Positions 25,849 to 34,958 are shown, counted from the stretch's first letter. The stretch: 64,000 nucleotides of DNA from Hyphomicrobiales bacterium (GCA_900467185.1 UBPA01000008.1:51180-115179); one strand, 5' to 3'. Made by a program: numbers and translations. Notes: generated from the letters alone by a model not told the origin.

Positions 25849-26568
25849 ATGTCGAGGGTAGGCCGTCTTTTTGAAATGCTGGGCGTGCTGCGCGCGCGCA
25901 GACGGCCGGTGACGGCCCTCGAACTTGCGCAGGCGCTTGGAATTTCGGAGCGAAGCGTCTATCGCGATGTCGATACGCTTCGTCAGCTCGGCGCTCCCCT
26001 CGACGGACAGGCGGGCGTCGGATTTCTTTTGAGAGACGGGTTCTTTCTTCCAAATTTTGCTTTCTCGCCTGAGGAAATGGATGCCCTGATCCTCGGTCTG
26101 GGGTGGGTGCAGCAGAGAGCCGATCCCGCACTGGTTCAAAGCAGCGAGAGCGCCCTGGCGAAGATACGGTCGAGCCGAACCGATCGGATGTCTGCGGGGG
26201 ATGAAACGCCTGCGCTCGTGACAGCCGCGTCGCTTTCCGAACGTTCCGATCCCACTCAGGTTGCTGCGCTGCGAGTTGCCATCCGCGGGATGCGGAAAGT
26301 CGCGCTCGCCTATGAAGACGCGGTCGGCTCGCTGTCGGAGCGGATCGTCTGGCCGATCACCATCGTCTACTTCGATGACGTGCGGGTCTTGGCCGCTTGG
26401 TGCGAAAGCCGGTCTGCGTTTCGCCATTTCCGCGTCGATCGCGTTCGAGCGGCAACGGTGCTTGCCGAGCGTTATCCGGAGCGGCGCGCAGCGCTGATCA
26501 AGCGATGGCGCGAGCAGGACCGAGACTGGCGTTCGCTCCTGACAAATTCTGACGGAGCCACAGGATAG
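25849..26568 (+). CDS. YafY-type regulator (HTH plus WYL domain)
   Basis: A 239-residue protein with a DeoR-like winged HTH at the N-terminus (ELAQALGISERSVYRDVDTL) and a WYL domain (SLSERIVWPITIVYFDDVRV, then FRHFRVDRV). WYL proteins bind nucleic acid or small ligands and usually act as regulators. It is followed after 48 bases by a DUF1330 gene on the same strand, its probable target or operon partner. Confidence 0.83.
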   Translation: MSRVGRLFEMLGVLRARRRPVTALELAQALGISERSVYRDVDTLRQLGAPLDGQAGVGFLLRDGFFLPNFAFSPEEMDALILGLGWVQQRADPALVQSSESALAKIRSSRTDRMSAGDETPALVTAASLSERSDPTQVAALRVAIRGMRKVALAYEDAVGSLSERIVWPITIVYFDDVRVLAAWCESRSAFRHFRVDRVRAATVLAERYPERRAALIKRWREQDRDWRSLLTNSDGATG

Positions 26569-26616
26569 ACTTTCGCGCAGGCGCATCAACGGCGCCCTGA
26601 TGAAAGGAAACATCCA

Positions 26617-26985
26617 ATGGTTGCGTTTTCACCCGATGTCTTCGCCGACTTCCTTGCTGCCGAGGACGATGCCCCTGTGGTTATGTTGAACCTCCTCCGC
26701 TTCGTGCCCGACGGTGGTCGTGAGCGACATCTGGAATACCTGCGAATGGCAGAGCCGATCCTGGCGCGTTTTGGCGCAGCAATCCTGTTCCGCGGCGATG
26801 GTCTGGACGTGCTGACAACAGGTGGTTTTAAGGGGTGGGATGCCGTCCTGCTGGTGCAATATCCGCGACGGACGGCATTCCAGCAGATGGTGGAGGATCC
26901 GGAATACCAGGCTGCATTTCAGGTCGGAACGTCTGCGCTTGCCGATATTGTCCTGCAGCCTCTCAAACTCTCCAAGGGCCTCTGA
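26617..26985 (+). CDS. DUF1330-family protein
   Basis: A 122-residue protein with a ferredoxin-like alpha/beta fold: VVMLNLLRFVPDGG, LVQYPRRTAFQQMVEDPEYQ. DUF1330 proteins are structurally related to dimeric alpha-beta barrel (ABM-like) proteins; no reaction is established. GAAAGGAAA precedes the ATG. It accompanies the WYL regulator. Confidence 0.75.
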   Translation: MVAFSPDVFADFLAAEDDAPVVMLNLLRFVPDGGRERHLEYLRMAEPILARFGAAILFRGDGLDVLTTGGFKGWDAVLLVQYPRRTAFQQMVEDPEYQAAFQVGTSALADIVLQPLKLSKGL

Positions 26986-27045
26986 TGGCGGGGCGACGTG
27001 GTCTGCCACCCACATCGCCGTCGCACGCTAAACGTGACCGCATCG

Positions 27046-27780
27046 TCATCCCTGTGCCGTTGGACGAATAACGATGCTGCCGACTTCGATGTCGGGCGGC
27101 TGGTCGATGGCAAACAGGATACCGCGGGCGATAGCGTCCGCGGGCATGGCCATCGCGCCGAGATTGTCCTCGATCTGTTTCTTCATTCCCGCATCTGTGA
27201 TGCTGTCGCTGAAGTTGGTCGCGGTCATCCCCGGCGAGATCTCGGTGACCCGGAGCGTCGGTCCTGCCTCCTGGCGCAAGGCCTCCGTAACCGTCCGCAC
27301 CGCGTTCTTCGTTGCCGCATACACCCCCATTGTCGGCATGATTCTCAGCCCTGCCGTCGAGATGACATTGATGACGTGTCCGGACCCTTGCCGCGTGAAA
27401 ACCGGCAGTGCCGCGGCAATCCCGTTAAGCGTTCCTCTCAGGTTTACATCGATCATCAGGTCCCAGTCTTCGACTTTGAGGTTATCAAAACGGGAAATCG
27501 GCCCGACGCCCGCATTGTTGATGATGACGTCGAGCCGGCCGCCTTTCTCGACGGCAAGCGACACCAGGGCTTCCAGGTCGGCCCGGTTGCGAACGTCCAT
27601 CGCCTTGACGGCAACCCTGCCACCCGAGGCCGAGATCTCGTCCGCGACAATGCGGAGCGGCTCCGGTCTCCGCGCGCCGAGCACGACGAACGCTCCCCGT
27701 TCCGCCAGCAGCGTCGCCGTCGCTCTGCCGATGCCGCTGCTCGCTCCGGTCACGATGATCACTTTGCTTTCGATGCGCAC
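27046..27780 (-). CDS. Short-chain dehydrogenase/reductase
   Basis: A 244-residue classical SDR: TGASSGIGRATATLLAERGA, NNAGVG, and active-site Ser in NVISTAG with YAATKNAV as Y-x-x-x-K. GARRPEP after strand two suggests NADP. It is clearly a paralogue of the SDR at 23631 (shared C-terminus: IVIRPT against IVVRPT). It is divergent from the AraC gene with almost no gap. GAGGAGAC precedes its start. Confidence 0.87.
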   Translation of the reverse strand: MRIESKVIIVTGASSGIGRATATLLAERGAFVVLGARRPEPLRIVADEISASGGRVAVKAMDVRNRADLEALVSLAVEKGGRLDVIINNAGVGPISRFDNLKVEDWDLMIDVNLRGTLNGIAAALPVFTRQGSGHVINVISTAGLRIMPTMGVYAATKNAVRTVTEALRQEAGPTLRVTEISPGMTATNFSDSITDAGMKKQIEDNLGAMAMPADAIARGILFAIDQPPDIEVGSIVIRPTAQG

Positions 27781-27794
27781 TGATTTGTCTCCTC

Positions 27795-28784
27795 TTGAAC
27801 GGTACTGCGCGGACCCTAGATCAACATCTCAAGAGCATCTATGCGAGGACATCTAAGGTTTTGTCGCGATCGTCTACGGCTGCGCGGGATCCGCTTTCGG
27901 ATATCCTTGATGTGCTCGGCGCTCATGTGGCGAGGCTCACGCGCATGGAGGCAGGGGGATCGTGGGCATTTGCATTCCCGCTGGCGAACCGCCTCAAGTT
28001 CGTTGCGGTTCTCGACGGTGAGCAGTGGATGCTCGTGCCCGGACAGCCGCGCTGCCTGATGAAGACGGGCGATGTCTGCCTGATCGGTCGAACGCCCTAT
28101 GTGGTAGCTTCCGATCCCGAACGGGAACCGCAAGAGGGAACGTCCCTATATCCCGAAATCGGCTCAGACCTTGCCAGAGTGAATTCCGGGGATGGCGTCG
28201 CTGCGATTGGCGGCTCGATCGCGTTCCCCGATGAGAACGGCGATTTTCTGCTCGACCTGCTTCCAGGGTTCCTGCTGGTAGAGCGCGGCGTCCGCGCATC
28301 GGGTGCAATTGCCGCTGTTCTCGATCTCATTGGCAGCGAATTTCGGCGGGATGCGATGGGCACCGACATCGTCGCCGCCCGTCTCGCAGATGTTCTCGTG
28401 ATCGAGGCGCTCCGGGCGCTGTCGGACGACGGTGATCGAAGCCGGACGGGATGGCTCGGGGCGATTTCCGACCCGCGTCTCGGTCGGGCTTTGCGCGCTG
28501 TCCACCGTGATCTCGCTGCACCCTGGACCGTTGCCGCGCTGGCGGAGGTGGCCGGCATGTCGCGCGCGGCTTTTTCTGCAGCGTTCAGCCGGCATGTCGG
28601 CAGACCGCCTCTCGCCTATCTGCGCTATTGGCGGCTGACGCTTGCAAGAACCCTGTTGCGCAAGGGCACAACCACGGTTGACGAGGTTGCCAGACGTGTC
28701 GGCTATACATCGCAGAGTGCTTTTGCGAACGCGTATCGCCACGCCTTTGCAACAACGCCGCGATCACGCTCGCCTCTCGCCTGA
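27795..28784 (+). CDS. AraC-family regulator with cupin-type N-terminus
   Basis: Up to 329 residues. An N-terminal cupin-like ligand domain (GGSWAFAFPLANRLKFVAVL, then GDVCLIGRTPYVVAS) precedes an AraC double HTH (TVAALAEVAGMSRAAFSAAF, then VARRVGYTSQSAFANAYRHA). The start is uncertain: TTG 27795 leaves only 14 bases to the divergent SDR start, so a later start such as TTG 27861 is more likely. It probably controls the SDR at 27046. The last 21 bases overlap the end of the convergent TetR gene. Confidence 0.82.
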   Translation: MNGTARTLDQHLKSIYARTSKVLSRSSTAARDPLSDILDVLGAHVARLTRMEAGGSWAFAFPLANRLKFVAVLDGEQWMLVPGQPRCLMKTGDVCLIGRTPYVVASDPEREPQEGTSLYPEIGSDLARVNSGDGVAAIGGSIAFPDENGDFLLDLLPGFLLVERGVRASGAIAAVLDLIGSEFRRDAMGTDIVAARLADVLVIEALRALSDDGDRSRTGWLGAISDPRLGRALRAVHRDLAAPWTVAALAEVAGMSRAAFSAAFSRHVGRPPLAYLRYWRLTLARTLLRKGTTTVDEVARRVGYTSQSAFANAYRHAFATTPRSRSPLA

Positions 28785-29387
28785 CCTGACCTCGCGGACG
28801 GCGCTGTCGAAGGCTTCCTCGAACACCTCGACCATCGGCCGCGCGCCCTTTTCCCGATTGAAGATCTCTGCCGCAATACGCATCGCGCCGACGGAGAGCA
28901 TGGCAACCACACGCAGTGCCGTTGAGCGCTCGGGTTCTGGCCAACGCGCGCGGAGCGCTTCGTGGATCGCACTTTCCTGCTGGACATAAGAGACCTGCTT
29001 GCGCGCCTGGACGCCCGGACTGGTCCGCATCAGCCGATCCATCTCGATCATGTCGTTCGTCGGAATTGTCTTGCAGACGCTGACCACCGCATCCCGAACC
29101 ACCTCGATCGGCAACAAGGACGCGGGCGACGTTCGCACCGCATCGGCCAGCATCTCGCCTATTCCGCTTTGCAGGGACAGCAAAATCTCGTCCTTCGACG
29201 TGAAGTAGTAGAAGAAGGTTCTGCGGGAAATGCCGGCTGCGACGGCGATTTCGTCGAGCGTCGTGTTGTCGAATCCCTTCTGGAGAAAGAGATCGATACC
29301 CTTTTCTGTTATGCGCTTCTTCGTCTCGCGCCTCTTTCGTTCCCGCAGGCCGACACTCGCTTTGCTGTCATGCTCCGAATTTTTCAC
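28764..29387 (-). CDS. TetR-family regulator
   Basis: A 207-residue TetR repressor. The HTH is at residues ~15-65 (KKRITEKGIDLFLQKGFDNT, then IAVAAGISRRTFFYYFTSKD). The GTG at 29387 follows AGAGGTCG; a reading from 29489 would add a leader running through the operator region. Divergent from the SDR gene at 29464, with two TTACAC-N3-GTGCGA sites in the 76-base gap, so self-repression and repression of the SDR gene are likely. Confidence 0.87.
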   Translation of the reverse strand: MKNSEHDSKASVGLRERKRRETKKRITEKGIDLFLQKGFDNTTLDEIAVAAGISRRTFFYYFTSKDEILLSLQSGIGEMLADAVRTSPASLLPIEVVRDAVVSVCKTIPTNDMIEMDRLMRTSPGVQARKQVSYVQQESAIHEALRARWPEPERSTALRVVAMLSVGAMRIAAEIFNREKGARPMVEVFEEAFDSAVREVRSGERRA

Positions 29388-29404
29388 CTCGACCTCTTGT
29401 TTAA

Positions 29405-29442
29405 TTACACTCAGTGCGATATTAATTTTACACCAGGTGCGA
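29405..29442. promoter_or_regulatory. Paired TetR operator candidates
   Basis: Two copies of TTACAC-N3-GTGCGA (29405-29419 TTACACTCAGTGCGA; 29428-29442 TTACACCAGGTGCGA), each with a short dyad (CACTCAGTG, CACCAGGTG), start exactly 23 bases apart. They fill the gap between the divergent tetR and SDR genes. Two sites about two helical turns apart fit two dimers binding the same DNA face. Confidence 0.65.
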
Positions 29443-29463
29443 ATAATACGGAAGAGATGTGCG

Positions 29464-30414
29464 ATGGCAAAATGGATTGAGGCCGACATCCCAAATCAGC
29501 GCGGACGGTCCGCCGTGGTTACTGGAACGGGTGGGTTGGGGCTGCAGACCGCGCTGTCGCTGGCCCGCTCAGGATGCGATGTGACCATTGCCGGCCGGCA
29601 TCCTCAAAAAGGGGCCGACGCCGTCGCGCGCGTTCAACACACGGTTCCCGGTGCAACGGTGCGGTTCGAGAAACTCGATCTCGCAGACCTCTCGTCGGTC
29701 GCCTCGTTTGCACAGAGGATGAAGACCAGCAGGGAGAGTCTCGACCTTCTGGTGAACAATGCCGGTATTATGGTGCCGCCGAAGCGGCAGGAAACGCGGG
29801 ACGGCTTCGAATTGCAGTTCGGTACGAACTACCTTGGCCATTTCGCCTTGACCGGCCATCTCATGCCTTTGCTGTCAAAGGGGGCTGACCCCCGTGTCGT
29901 CACCGTGTCCAGCGTTGCCGCCCGCGGAGGAACAATCGATTTCGACGACTTGAATTCGCAGAAGCACTATCGTCCGATGGCGGCCTACAGCCAGTCGAAG
30001 CTTGCATGCCTGATGTTTGCGCTCGAGCTCCAGGATCAAAGCCGGTCGGCAGGGTGGCGTGTCACCAGCATCGCGGCGCATCCGGGCGTCTCCCGGACCG
30101 AACTGCTGCACAACGCGCCCGGCCGCAGGAGCATGCAGGGATTGGCGCGAACCTTCCTCTGGTTTCTGTTTCAGCCCGTGCCGCAGGGCGCTCTACCGCA
30201 AATATTTGCCGCCACATCGCCTGATGCAGAGCCGGGCGGCTATTACGGTCCCGATCGTCTGGGCGAAACGCGGGGGCATCCGGGACCAGCCCGTGTTCCC
30301 CCGAAGGCGCTCGATCGCGCCGCAAGGATGCGGCTTTGGGAGATTTCGCAACATATGACCGGACTTTCGATGGTTTTCGCTCCAGTAGCGATGGAACACC
30401 GGTTCGGCCCGTGA
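29464..30414 (+). CDS. SDR-family oxidoreductase, retinol-dehydrogenase-like
   Basis: A 316-residue extended-classical SDR: VVTGTGGLGLQTALSLARSG, NNAGIMVPP, NYLGHFALTGHLMPLL, Ser in VVTVSSVAARGG, and YSQSKLACLMFALEL as Y-x-x-x-K. The TGTGGLGLQ motif replaces the usual TGxxxGIG with one fewer variable residue. The long C-terminus (GYYGPDRLGETRGHPG) matches WW-domain oxidoreductase/retinol-dehydrogenase-like bacterial proteins. It is regulated, by inference, by the divergent TetR protein. Substrate unknown. Confidence 0.83.
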   Translation: MAKWIEADIPNQRGRSAVVTGTGGLGLQTALSLARSGCDVTIAGRHPQKGADAVARVQHTVPGATVRFEKLDLADLSSVASFAQRMKTSRESLDLLVNNAGIMVPPKRQETRDGFELQFGTNYLGHFALTGHLMPLLSKGADPRVVTVSSVAARGGTIDFDDLNSQKHYRPMAAYSQSKLACLMFALELQDQSRSAGWRVTSIAAHPGVSRTELLHNAPGRRSMQGLARTFLWFLFQPVPQGALPQIFAATSPDAEPGGYYGPDRLGETRGHPGPARVPPKALDRAARMRLWEISQHMTGLSMVFAPVAMEHRFGP

Positions 30415-31003
30415 CGTCCGGACGTCGTTTATTCAGACGTAGGCGAGATTGTCGTTCTGCCGGCAATTGGATTCTGCACCGTGCGACTTGTTTTTTAGCC
30501 CAGAGCCACGGCTGGAGCACCGCTTTAAAGACAGCCAGCCGCTCGTCGAAGACTGCACGATTGGCGTTAAACAAAGCGGGCAAAACTGTCGCGCAGTCCT
30601 CTCGTTGCCAAGGCAATGACTTTCCTAAAGTGCAAGGCCTGAGCCGATACCGTCTCCGGCACGCTGCCCTACCAAGCCGCCTCTATTGTGCCATTGCGCA
30701 GTACTTTTTTAGGATCGCGATCGAGTACAAGAGGCTCACATACGATGAATTTACAAATCGTTGCGATGAGCAGGCAGGAGCCGTCGTGGCACTCCAGTCT
30801 GACCGCGAGACCTGCGCACATCAGCGCCAGATGCGGCAATTTTGCTATGCTTACTTCGTTTTTGGCGTAGGTGTGATACTGAACCCTGCCCGTTGCAGCC
30901 TTGGGAATAGGCCGGGGCCCTTTCCAGCTGCGTAAAACATTGCGACAGCTGGTTCCTCGACCCCAATCCTTTGGCCAAGCGGAACAACTAAAACCTCCGC
31001 CTG
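30415..31003. other. 589-base region without a recognisable gene
   Basis: Open frames here have shadow-like composition and match no family I recognise. AT-content rises to the right, as it does in the next two genes, suggesting a junction with transferred DNA. No hairpin terminator with a T-run was found for the SDR gene. Confidence 0.4.
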
Positions 31004-31948
31004 TTGTCCCGGGGCAACGGATCGGAGTTTCATTTGCTCATCTTATCGAACGAAAACAATTTCGCGTCGCGCGATGCGACCATCGCACTTAACACCTACA
31101 CGACCGTCCTTCGTCGTCCGAAAGTGCCACACGAGACATTCGCGAATTATTGGCGAGATGTGCATGGGCCGCTGTGTTCCCGAATCCCAGGGTTGGGGTG
31201 GTACGTCCAAAACCATTTCAACCGTGAACAAGATGCGCATCTTTGGCCACAAATCGAAGGGATAAGCTCGTTCAAAAACTATAGTCTGGACGGCGGGGTT
31301 GAGATTGGTTTCGAGACCCGGGCTGACCAGGAACAGTTTAACGAGGCTTGTTCGATTCTGTTTGCCGACGAGCAAAACATGTTCGCTGCAACTGTTGCAT
31401 ACGCACTTCCGAAAGGCTCGACGACGCTGGTGGACCGCAGCGCAGACCCTATTCCGAACGGACATGATGGCCTCGATCGCATTCATATCCACCTAGGCTC
31501 TCGGACAAACGACATCGTTGCATTTCGACAGTTCATGACGGATTTCGCGGGACAAATCGCAGCGGGCTCGGCTGCGTTAAAAGTGCGTCTGCACCTGCCC
31601 GACGTATACGACAATGCGCAGCCTGCTCCGCCTGCTCCCAATGTCGATCATGCTGTGCCAGAGGAGCGCCGGCATATTGCAGTGCTAGAACTAGCGTTTG
31701 CCAACCCACTTGAACGCAGACAATTCTATGGCAGCGACCTCTTTGAAGGCACGATTGCAGATCAAAAGGCACATATCAGCTACGCCACCGCCTTTGCAGT
31801 AAGCGGCATCTATACCTATGTCCGAGACAAGGCGTTAACGACAGCGGGATTGAGGGGAAGTCGGCAGGCACAGTTGATCGAGACACTAGGCGCCGCCAAC
31901 CAGGTGTCCGCCGATGTCCGCACCCTTATCCATAAGGGCAAGTTGTAA
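31004..31948 (+). CDS. EthD-domain protein
   Basis: Up to 314 residues. The N-terminal half reads as an EthD/dimeric alpha-beta barrel domain (VPHETFANYWRDVHGPLCSR, then PGLGWYVQNHF); the second half (HIHLGSRTNDIVAFRQFM, then ISYATAFAVSGIYTYV) may be a second, diverged copy. EthD relatives include small oxygenases and dehydratases of polyketide or xenobiotic metabolism; no reaction can be assigned. The only start codons are TTGs (31004 or soon after), without a clear ribosome site. Codon use is less GC-rich than in the surrounding genes, suggesting transfer. Confidence 0.65.
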   Translation: MSRGNGSEFHLLILSNENNFASRDATIALNTYTTVLRRPKVPHETFANYWRDVHGPLCSRIPGLGWYVQNHFNREQDAHLWPQIEGISSFKNYSLDGGVEIGFETRADQEQFNEACSILFADEQNMFAATVAYALPKGSTTLVDRSADPIPNGHDGLDRIHIHLGSRTNDIVAFRQFMTDFAGQIAAGSAALKVRLHLPDVYDNAQPAPPAPNVDHAVPEERRHIAVLELAFANPLERRQFYGSDLFEGTIADQKAHISYATAFAVSGIYTYVRDKALTTAGLRGSRQAQLIETLGAANQVSADVRTLIHKGKL

Positions 31949-32288
31949 GGCAAGGCGTCAGACTACCACTTCACTCGTGAGCCAAAAAATCGCACCCAGA
32001 GCATTGGACTTTCAAGTGGACGCATGTTTGGTCGGTTACACCAGGCCGAACACGCCGCTCTCATGCTGGCAGCGTGAGATTGGCTCTTACCCAAGTCGGA
32101 TATCGTGTTTGATAAGGCGAACGGCGCACTTCCGAGAAATCAAACAACAGAGTGAATAGCCAAAAAATAGCGCCAAGCTGAAGGCGTCAGTCAAACCTTG
32201 CCTGTCGACGGAAAATAGGCTCACTAGAAGCTACCAACTTGCGAGAGATGCGGCTCAGCAAGTCCTCTCGTTGTCGTAGGAGACGCCG
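31949..32288. other. 340-base gap with a short direct repeat
   Basis: No gene recognised. The phrase AGCCAAAAAAT followed by CGCACC or AGCGCC occurs twice, near 31979 and 32158, about 180 bases apart, and GGCGTCAG also occurs near both copies. This may be the scar of a duplication or insertion. Confidence 0.35.
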
Positions 32289-32870
32289 TTGCAAAGTCTT
32301 AAGAATGGACGGTGGCTCAATAGACCCTCGAATGCAAATGCATCGGATACCGAGCTTTCCGTGACGACCGACGCCAACACCGATTTTTGGCGGGAGACGC
32401 ACTATGGCTTTGTGCGCGACAACGGCCACTTCTATGCATTCCGGTCCGAAGGCGATTTCACTGCCCAGGTTCGCGTTCAGGCAAATTTCGAGCATCTCTA
32501 CGATCAGGCCGGCCTCATGGTGAGGCTCGACGAAAGACGGTGGGTCAAGACCGGGATCGAGTTCTCGGACGGATATGGCTTGCTCGGCAGTGTCCTAACC
32601 AATGAAGCCTCCGACTGGGCAACGGGGCGATATGATGGTGACCCATCAGATCACTGGATAAGAGTGACCATCCAGAGCGGCGTTCTAAGGATACAAGCTT
32701 CAGGCGATGGCAAGACTTGGCCACTGGTGCGCCTCTGCCCATTCCCGGAAGCGGACCATTATCTCGTTGGGCCAATGTGCTGCACTCCCGAACGTGCAGG
32801 CTTGGAGGTCAGTTTTAGTGAGTGGCAATTGGGGCCGGCCTTGGGCAAAGATCTTCACGACCTAACGTAG
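32289..32870 (+). CDS. DUF1349-family (concanavalin-like) protein
   Basis: A 193-residue beta-sandwich protein of the DUF1349 type: TDFWRETHYGFVRDNGHFY, YDQAGLMVRLDERRWVKTGI, WIRVTIQSGVLRIQASGDGK. Yeast and bacterial relatives are cytosolic proteins of uncertain role, sometimes linked to carbohydrate binding. It has no signal peptide. The start is TTG 32289 with no strong ribosome site. Base composition is lower in GC than the rest of the window, like the EthD gene upstream. Confidence 0.75.
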   Translation: MQSLKNGRWLNRPSNANASDTELSVTTDANTDFWRETHYGFVRDNGHFYAFRSEGDFTAQVRVQANFEHLYDQAGLMVRLDERRWVKTGIEFSDGYGLLGSVLTNEASDWATGRYDGDPSDHWIRVTIQSGVLRIQASGDGKTWPLVRLCPFPEADHYLVGPMCCTPERAGLEVSFSEWQLGPALGKDLHDLT

Positions 32871-32899
32871 GCAGAAGTCGCAGGGAGCCGCCGCGCCAC

Positions 32900-33412
32900 A
32901 TGCCCTATCGCACCATCTTCCAGCACCTAATGGCGTTAGCCCTCGCTCTTTTTAATCCGGCACCTGCCTACGCAGAGGAGCCGGCCTTGCCACCAGGTGC
33001 CGAGACCGCGGGTAACGCGCTGCCCAGCGACATCATGCTCCGTGTAGCACCCCTGATGCAGGCGGGCAGGCGCGACGAGGCAACGTTCTGGTTCTATGCC
33101 GGACAACTTCGCTGGCGCTCACGCCTGAACGCCAGCCCAACGCAGGACGCGACCGGCGAACCCGCTCTGTTCTCGTCGCTCTTCGAGACACTCGGGCCGC
33201 CCGTCAATGGTTGGGCCTTCGGCGACATTCCCAAACTCCAGCGGACGATCGACGCCGTGCTCCTTCGGGACGTCCGTTATCCCGATCCTTCGCTGGATCC
33301 GACCGTACACGAAAGAATGCGGGCAGGACTGACAGCTCTTCGCGACCAGATCGGCCGAGAAGCGGGCATGATTAGAGCCGAGCGCGCCTCACAGGGTCTG
33401 GAGAATAAATAA
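32900..33412 (+). CDS. Exported protein of unknown function
   Basis: A 170-residue protein not assigned to a family. Residues 1-24 form a signal peptide (LMALALALFNPAPAYAEEPA). The mature part is mainly helical: MLRVAPLMQAGRRDEATFWF, YAGQLRWRSR. The pattern of a short repeat-like helix pair resembles small Sel1/TPR-adjacent envelope proteins, but no catalytic motif is seen. It is followed after 26 bases by another exported protein gene and opens a four-gene group of unknown function. Confidence 0.7.
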   Translation: MPYRTIFQHLMALALALFNPAPAYAEEPALPPGAETAGNALPSDIMLRVAPLMQAGRRDEATFWFYAGQLRWRSRLNASPTQDATGEPALFSSLFETLGPPVNGWAFGDIPKLQRTIDAVLLRDVRYPDPSLDPTVHERMRAGLTALRDQIGREAGMIRAERASQGLENK

Positions 33413-33438
33413 TGCTGCGATTCCGGTGTTGGACTGAC

Positions 33439-34023
33439 ATGAAACGCTTGCCCCGCCTGCTGCTCGCATCCACGATGCTGCTTGCCTTATCCGGATCCGC
33501 ATCGGCGCAGGATGGGCCTGTCGTGGATTCGTTGCGCAGTGGTCTGGAAGGCGCATTGCGCGGCTGTGAGATTTGGGTCCTCGACCCGTCAAGCTGGTTG
33601 AACGATCCGGCGCGCTTCCTTGCGGCCATCAATCTTGGCGGCGCGGTGTTCGAGACCGAGAGCCTGCCCGAGCCGCTCCTCCCTCCCGAGCCCGTCCGGC
33701 GCGGCAACCGCTACTGGCGGATCAATGCCGGACCCAACGAGGGTTACGCGCTGGTGGTCTCGCGCGACATTCCGATGTGCCACATCACGGGCGGCGGCGG
33801 GGTCGACTTCCAGCCGGCGGCCGAAGCGGTGGCCGCCTCACCGGACGTCTCCGATCGCTGGGAGCGCATCGGCGAGGAGCGCCGAGATGACATGGTCTCG
33901 ACCTTTTTCCGACTGCGCAAGGAGCCGAAGCTTGCGCTGGTCTTCAGCCGTGCCGACGCACCGGGTGCACGACGCGACCGCCCCCAGGTGATCGCGACCG
34001 TGACCTACGACCTTGGTCGCTGA
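33439..34023 (+). CDS. Exported protein of unknown function
   Basis: A 194-residue protein, family not recognised. It has a clear signal peptide (LLLASTMLLALSGSASAQDG). The mature part contains two cysteines (LRGCEIWVLD, IPMCHITGGGG) that could form a disulphide, and a Gly-rich turn. The ATG at 33439 begins the signal peptide; a reading from 33412 adds nine residues. It ends 19 bases inside the end of the convergent gene, so the two share a 3' boundary. Confidence 0.7.
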   Translation: MKRLPRLLLASTMLLALSGSASAQDGPVVDSLRSGLEGALRGCEIWVLDPSSWLNDPARFLAAINLGGAVFETESLPEPLLPPEPVRRGNRYWRINAGPNEGYALVVSRDIPMCHITGGGGVDFQPAAEAVAASPDVSDRWERIGEERRDDMVSTFFRLRKEPKLALVFSRADAPGARRDRPQVIATVTYDLGR

Positions 34024-34886
34024 GGCAACGCAGGTTCGTCCGGCCAGTGTGGTGGAAATGGCCACACGAGAACCTCACCGCCCGGCGGGATCGGACCCAA
34101 ATGGCGCAGGACACGGTCATAGTGCTGGTTGCCCGGCGGGTAGCGCACCTCACCATGTCCGACAACGGACCCGGCTTCGCTCTCGGCTCGCAGCCATAGG
34201 ACCAGCGTGCCATCGGGCTCGCGATGCGCTGAGCCGATCGACGCCTCTGCGGAAGAGGGAGCCGGCGCATGCCACTGCGAACTGGCTCGCCCGTTGGCGG
34301 ACGCCGCCAACGCTTCCAGCACCGCGACAAGGCGTGGTCTCGGACAATCGGACCCGACCTCCTGCAGGACGTCGTCGCCATCGAACAGGGCGACGTTGCA
34401 CAGGCGGTCTGTCGGCTCACCGAGCACTGGCGTATCGGGAGCCGGCGTGATCCAGACCTCGTTGCCCGACGCGATCACGTTGCGCCGCTCGTCATCCGAA
34501 ATGGCATCGGTGCGTTCGCTTTCGATCTCCACCAGCCCTCCCGCATCGGCCAGGCGGGTCGTTGCCTGCCGGATCGTCATGAGGTCGAGATCGATGACGA
34601 TCCAGCGCGCCAGCGGCGACAGCACGTTACCGGTCGCGACCAGCATCCCGCGACGCGGCAGTTCACCGGCAGGAAAGGCGAGACGGACGCCCGCGCGGCT
34701 CGTGCGTGCGGGCGAGGCGATCTTTGCGTCGGCGTAACCGGGCTCGTGCGCCTTCGCTGCGACCGGCAAGACGAGAAGGAGGACGAGAAGCTCGGAGGTG
34801 CCGAGCCGTCGTAAACGGTCAAGGGCTCCTTCACGCCACCTGGTTCCGGTCTCGCTCCGGTATGCGTCCGTCCTACTGCCTTTCAT
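34005..34886 (-). CDS. Probable exported protein of unknown function
   Basis: Up to 293 residues. A hydrophobic segment at ~31-46 (ELLVLLLVLPVAAKAHEPGY) follows an unusually long positively charged leader, so either the true start is a later codon or this is an uncleaved anchor. The body has VWITPAPDTPVLGEPTDRLC and GGEVLVWPFPPHWPDEPALP, of no family I know. It converges on the exported protein at 33439 and is downstream of the gene at 34959-36070 on the same strand. Confidence 0.65.
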   Translation of the reverse strand: MKGSRTDAYRSETGTRWREGALDRLRRLGTSELLVLLLVLPVAAKAHEPGYADAKIASPARTSRAGVRLAFPAGELPRRGMLVATGNVLSPLARWIVIDLDLMTIRQATTRLADAGGLVEIESERTDAISDDERRNVIASGNEVWITPAPDTPVLGEPTDRLCNVALFDGDDVLQEVGSDCPRPRLVAVLEALAASANGRASSQWHAPAPSSAEASIGSAHREPDGTLVLWLRAESEAGSVVGHGEVRYPPGNQHYDRVLRHLGPIPPGGEVLVWPFPPHWPDEPALPQRPRS

Positions 34887-34958
34887 TTGCGAGCCCGCTT
34901 CTGTTCGTTTCGCTCCGGCATCCTATCGACGCTGGTCTCAGCCGTCATCCGTCCGTGG

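Noticed and set aside
30336..30935. A 199-residue + strand frame after the SDR gene
   Set aside because: No ribosome site, composition like a shadow frame, no domain; treated as non-coding gap.
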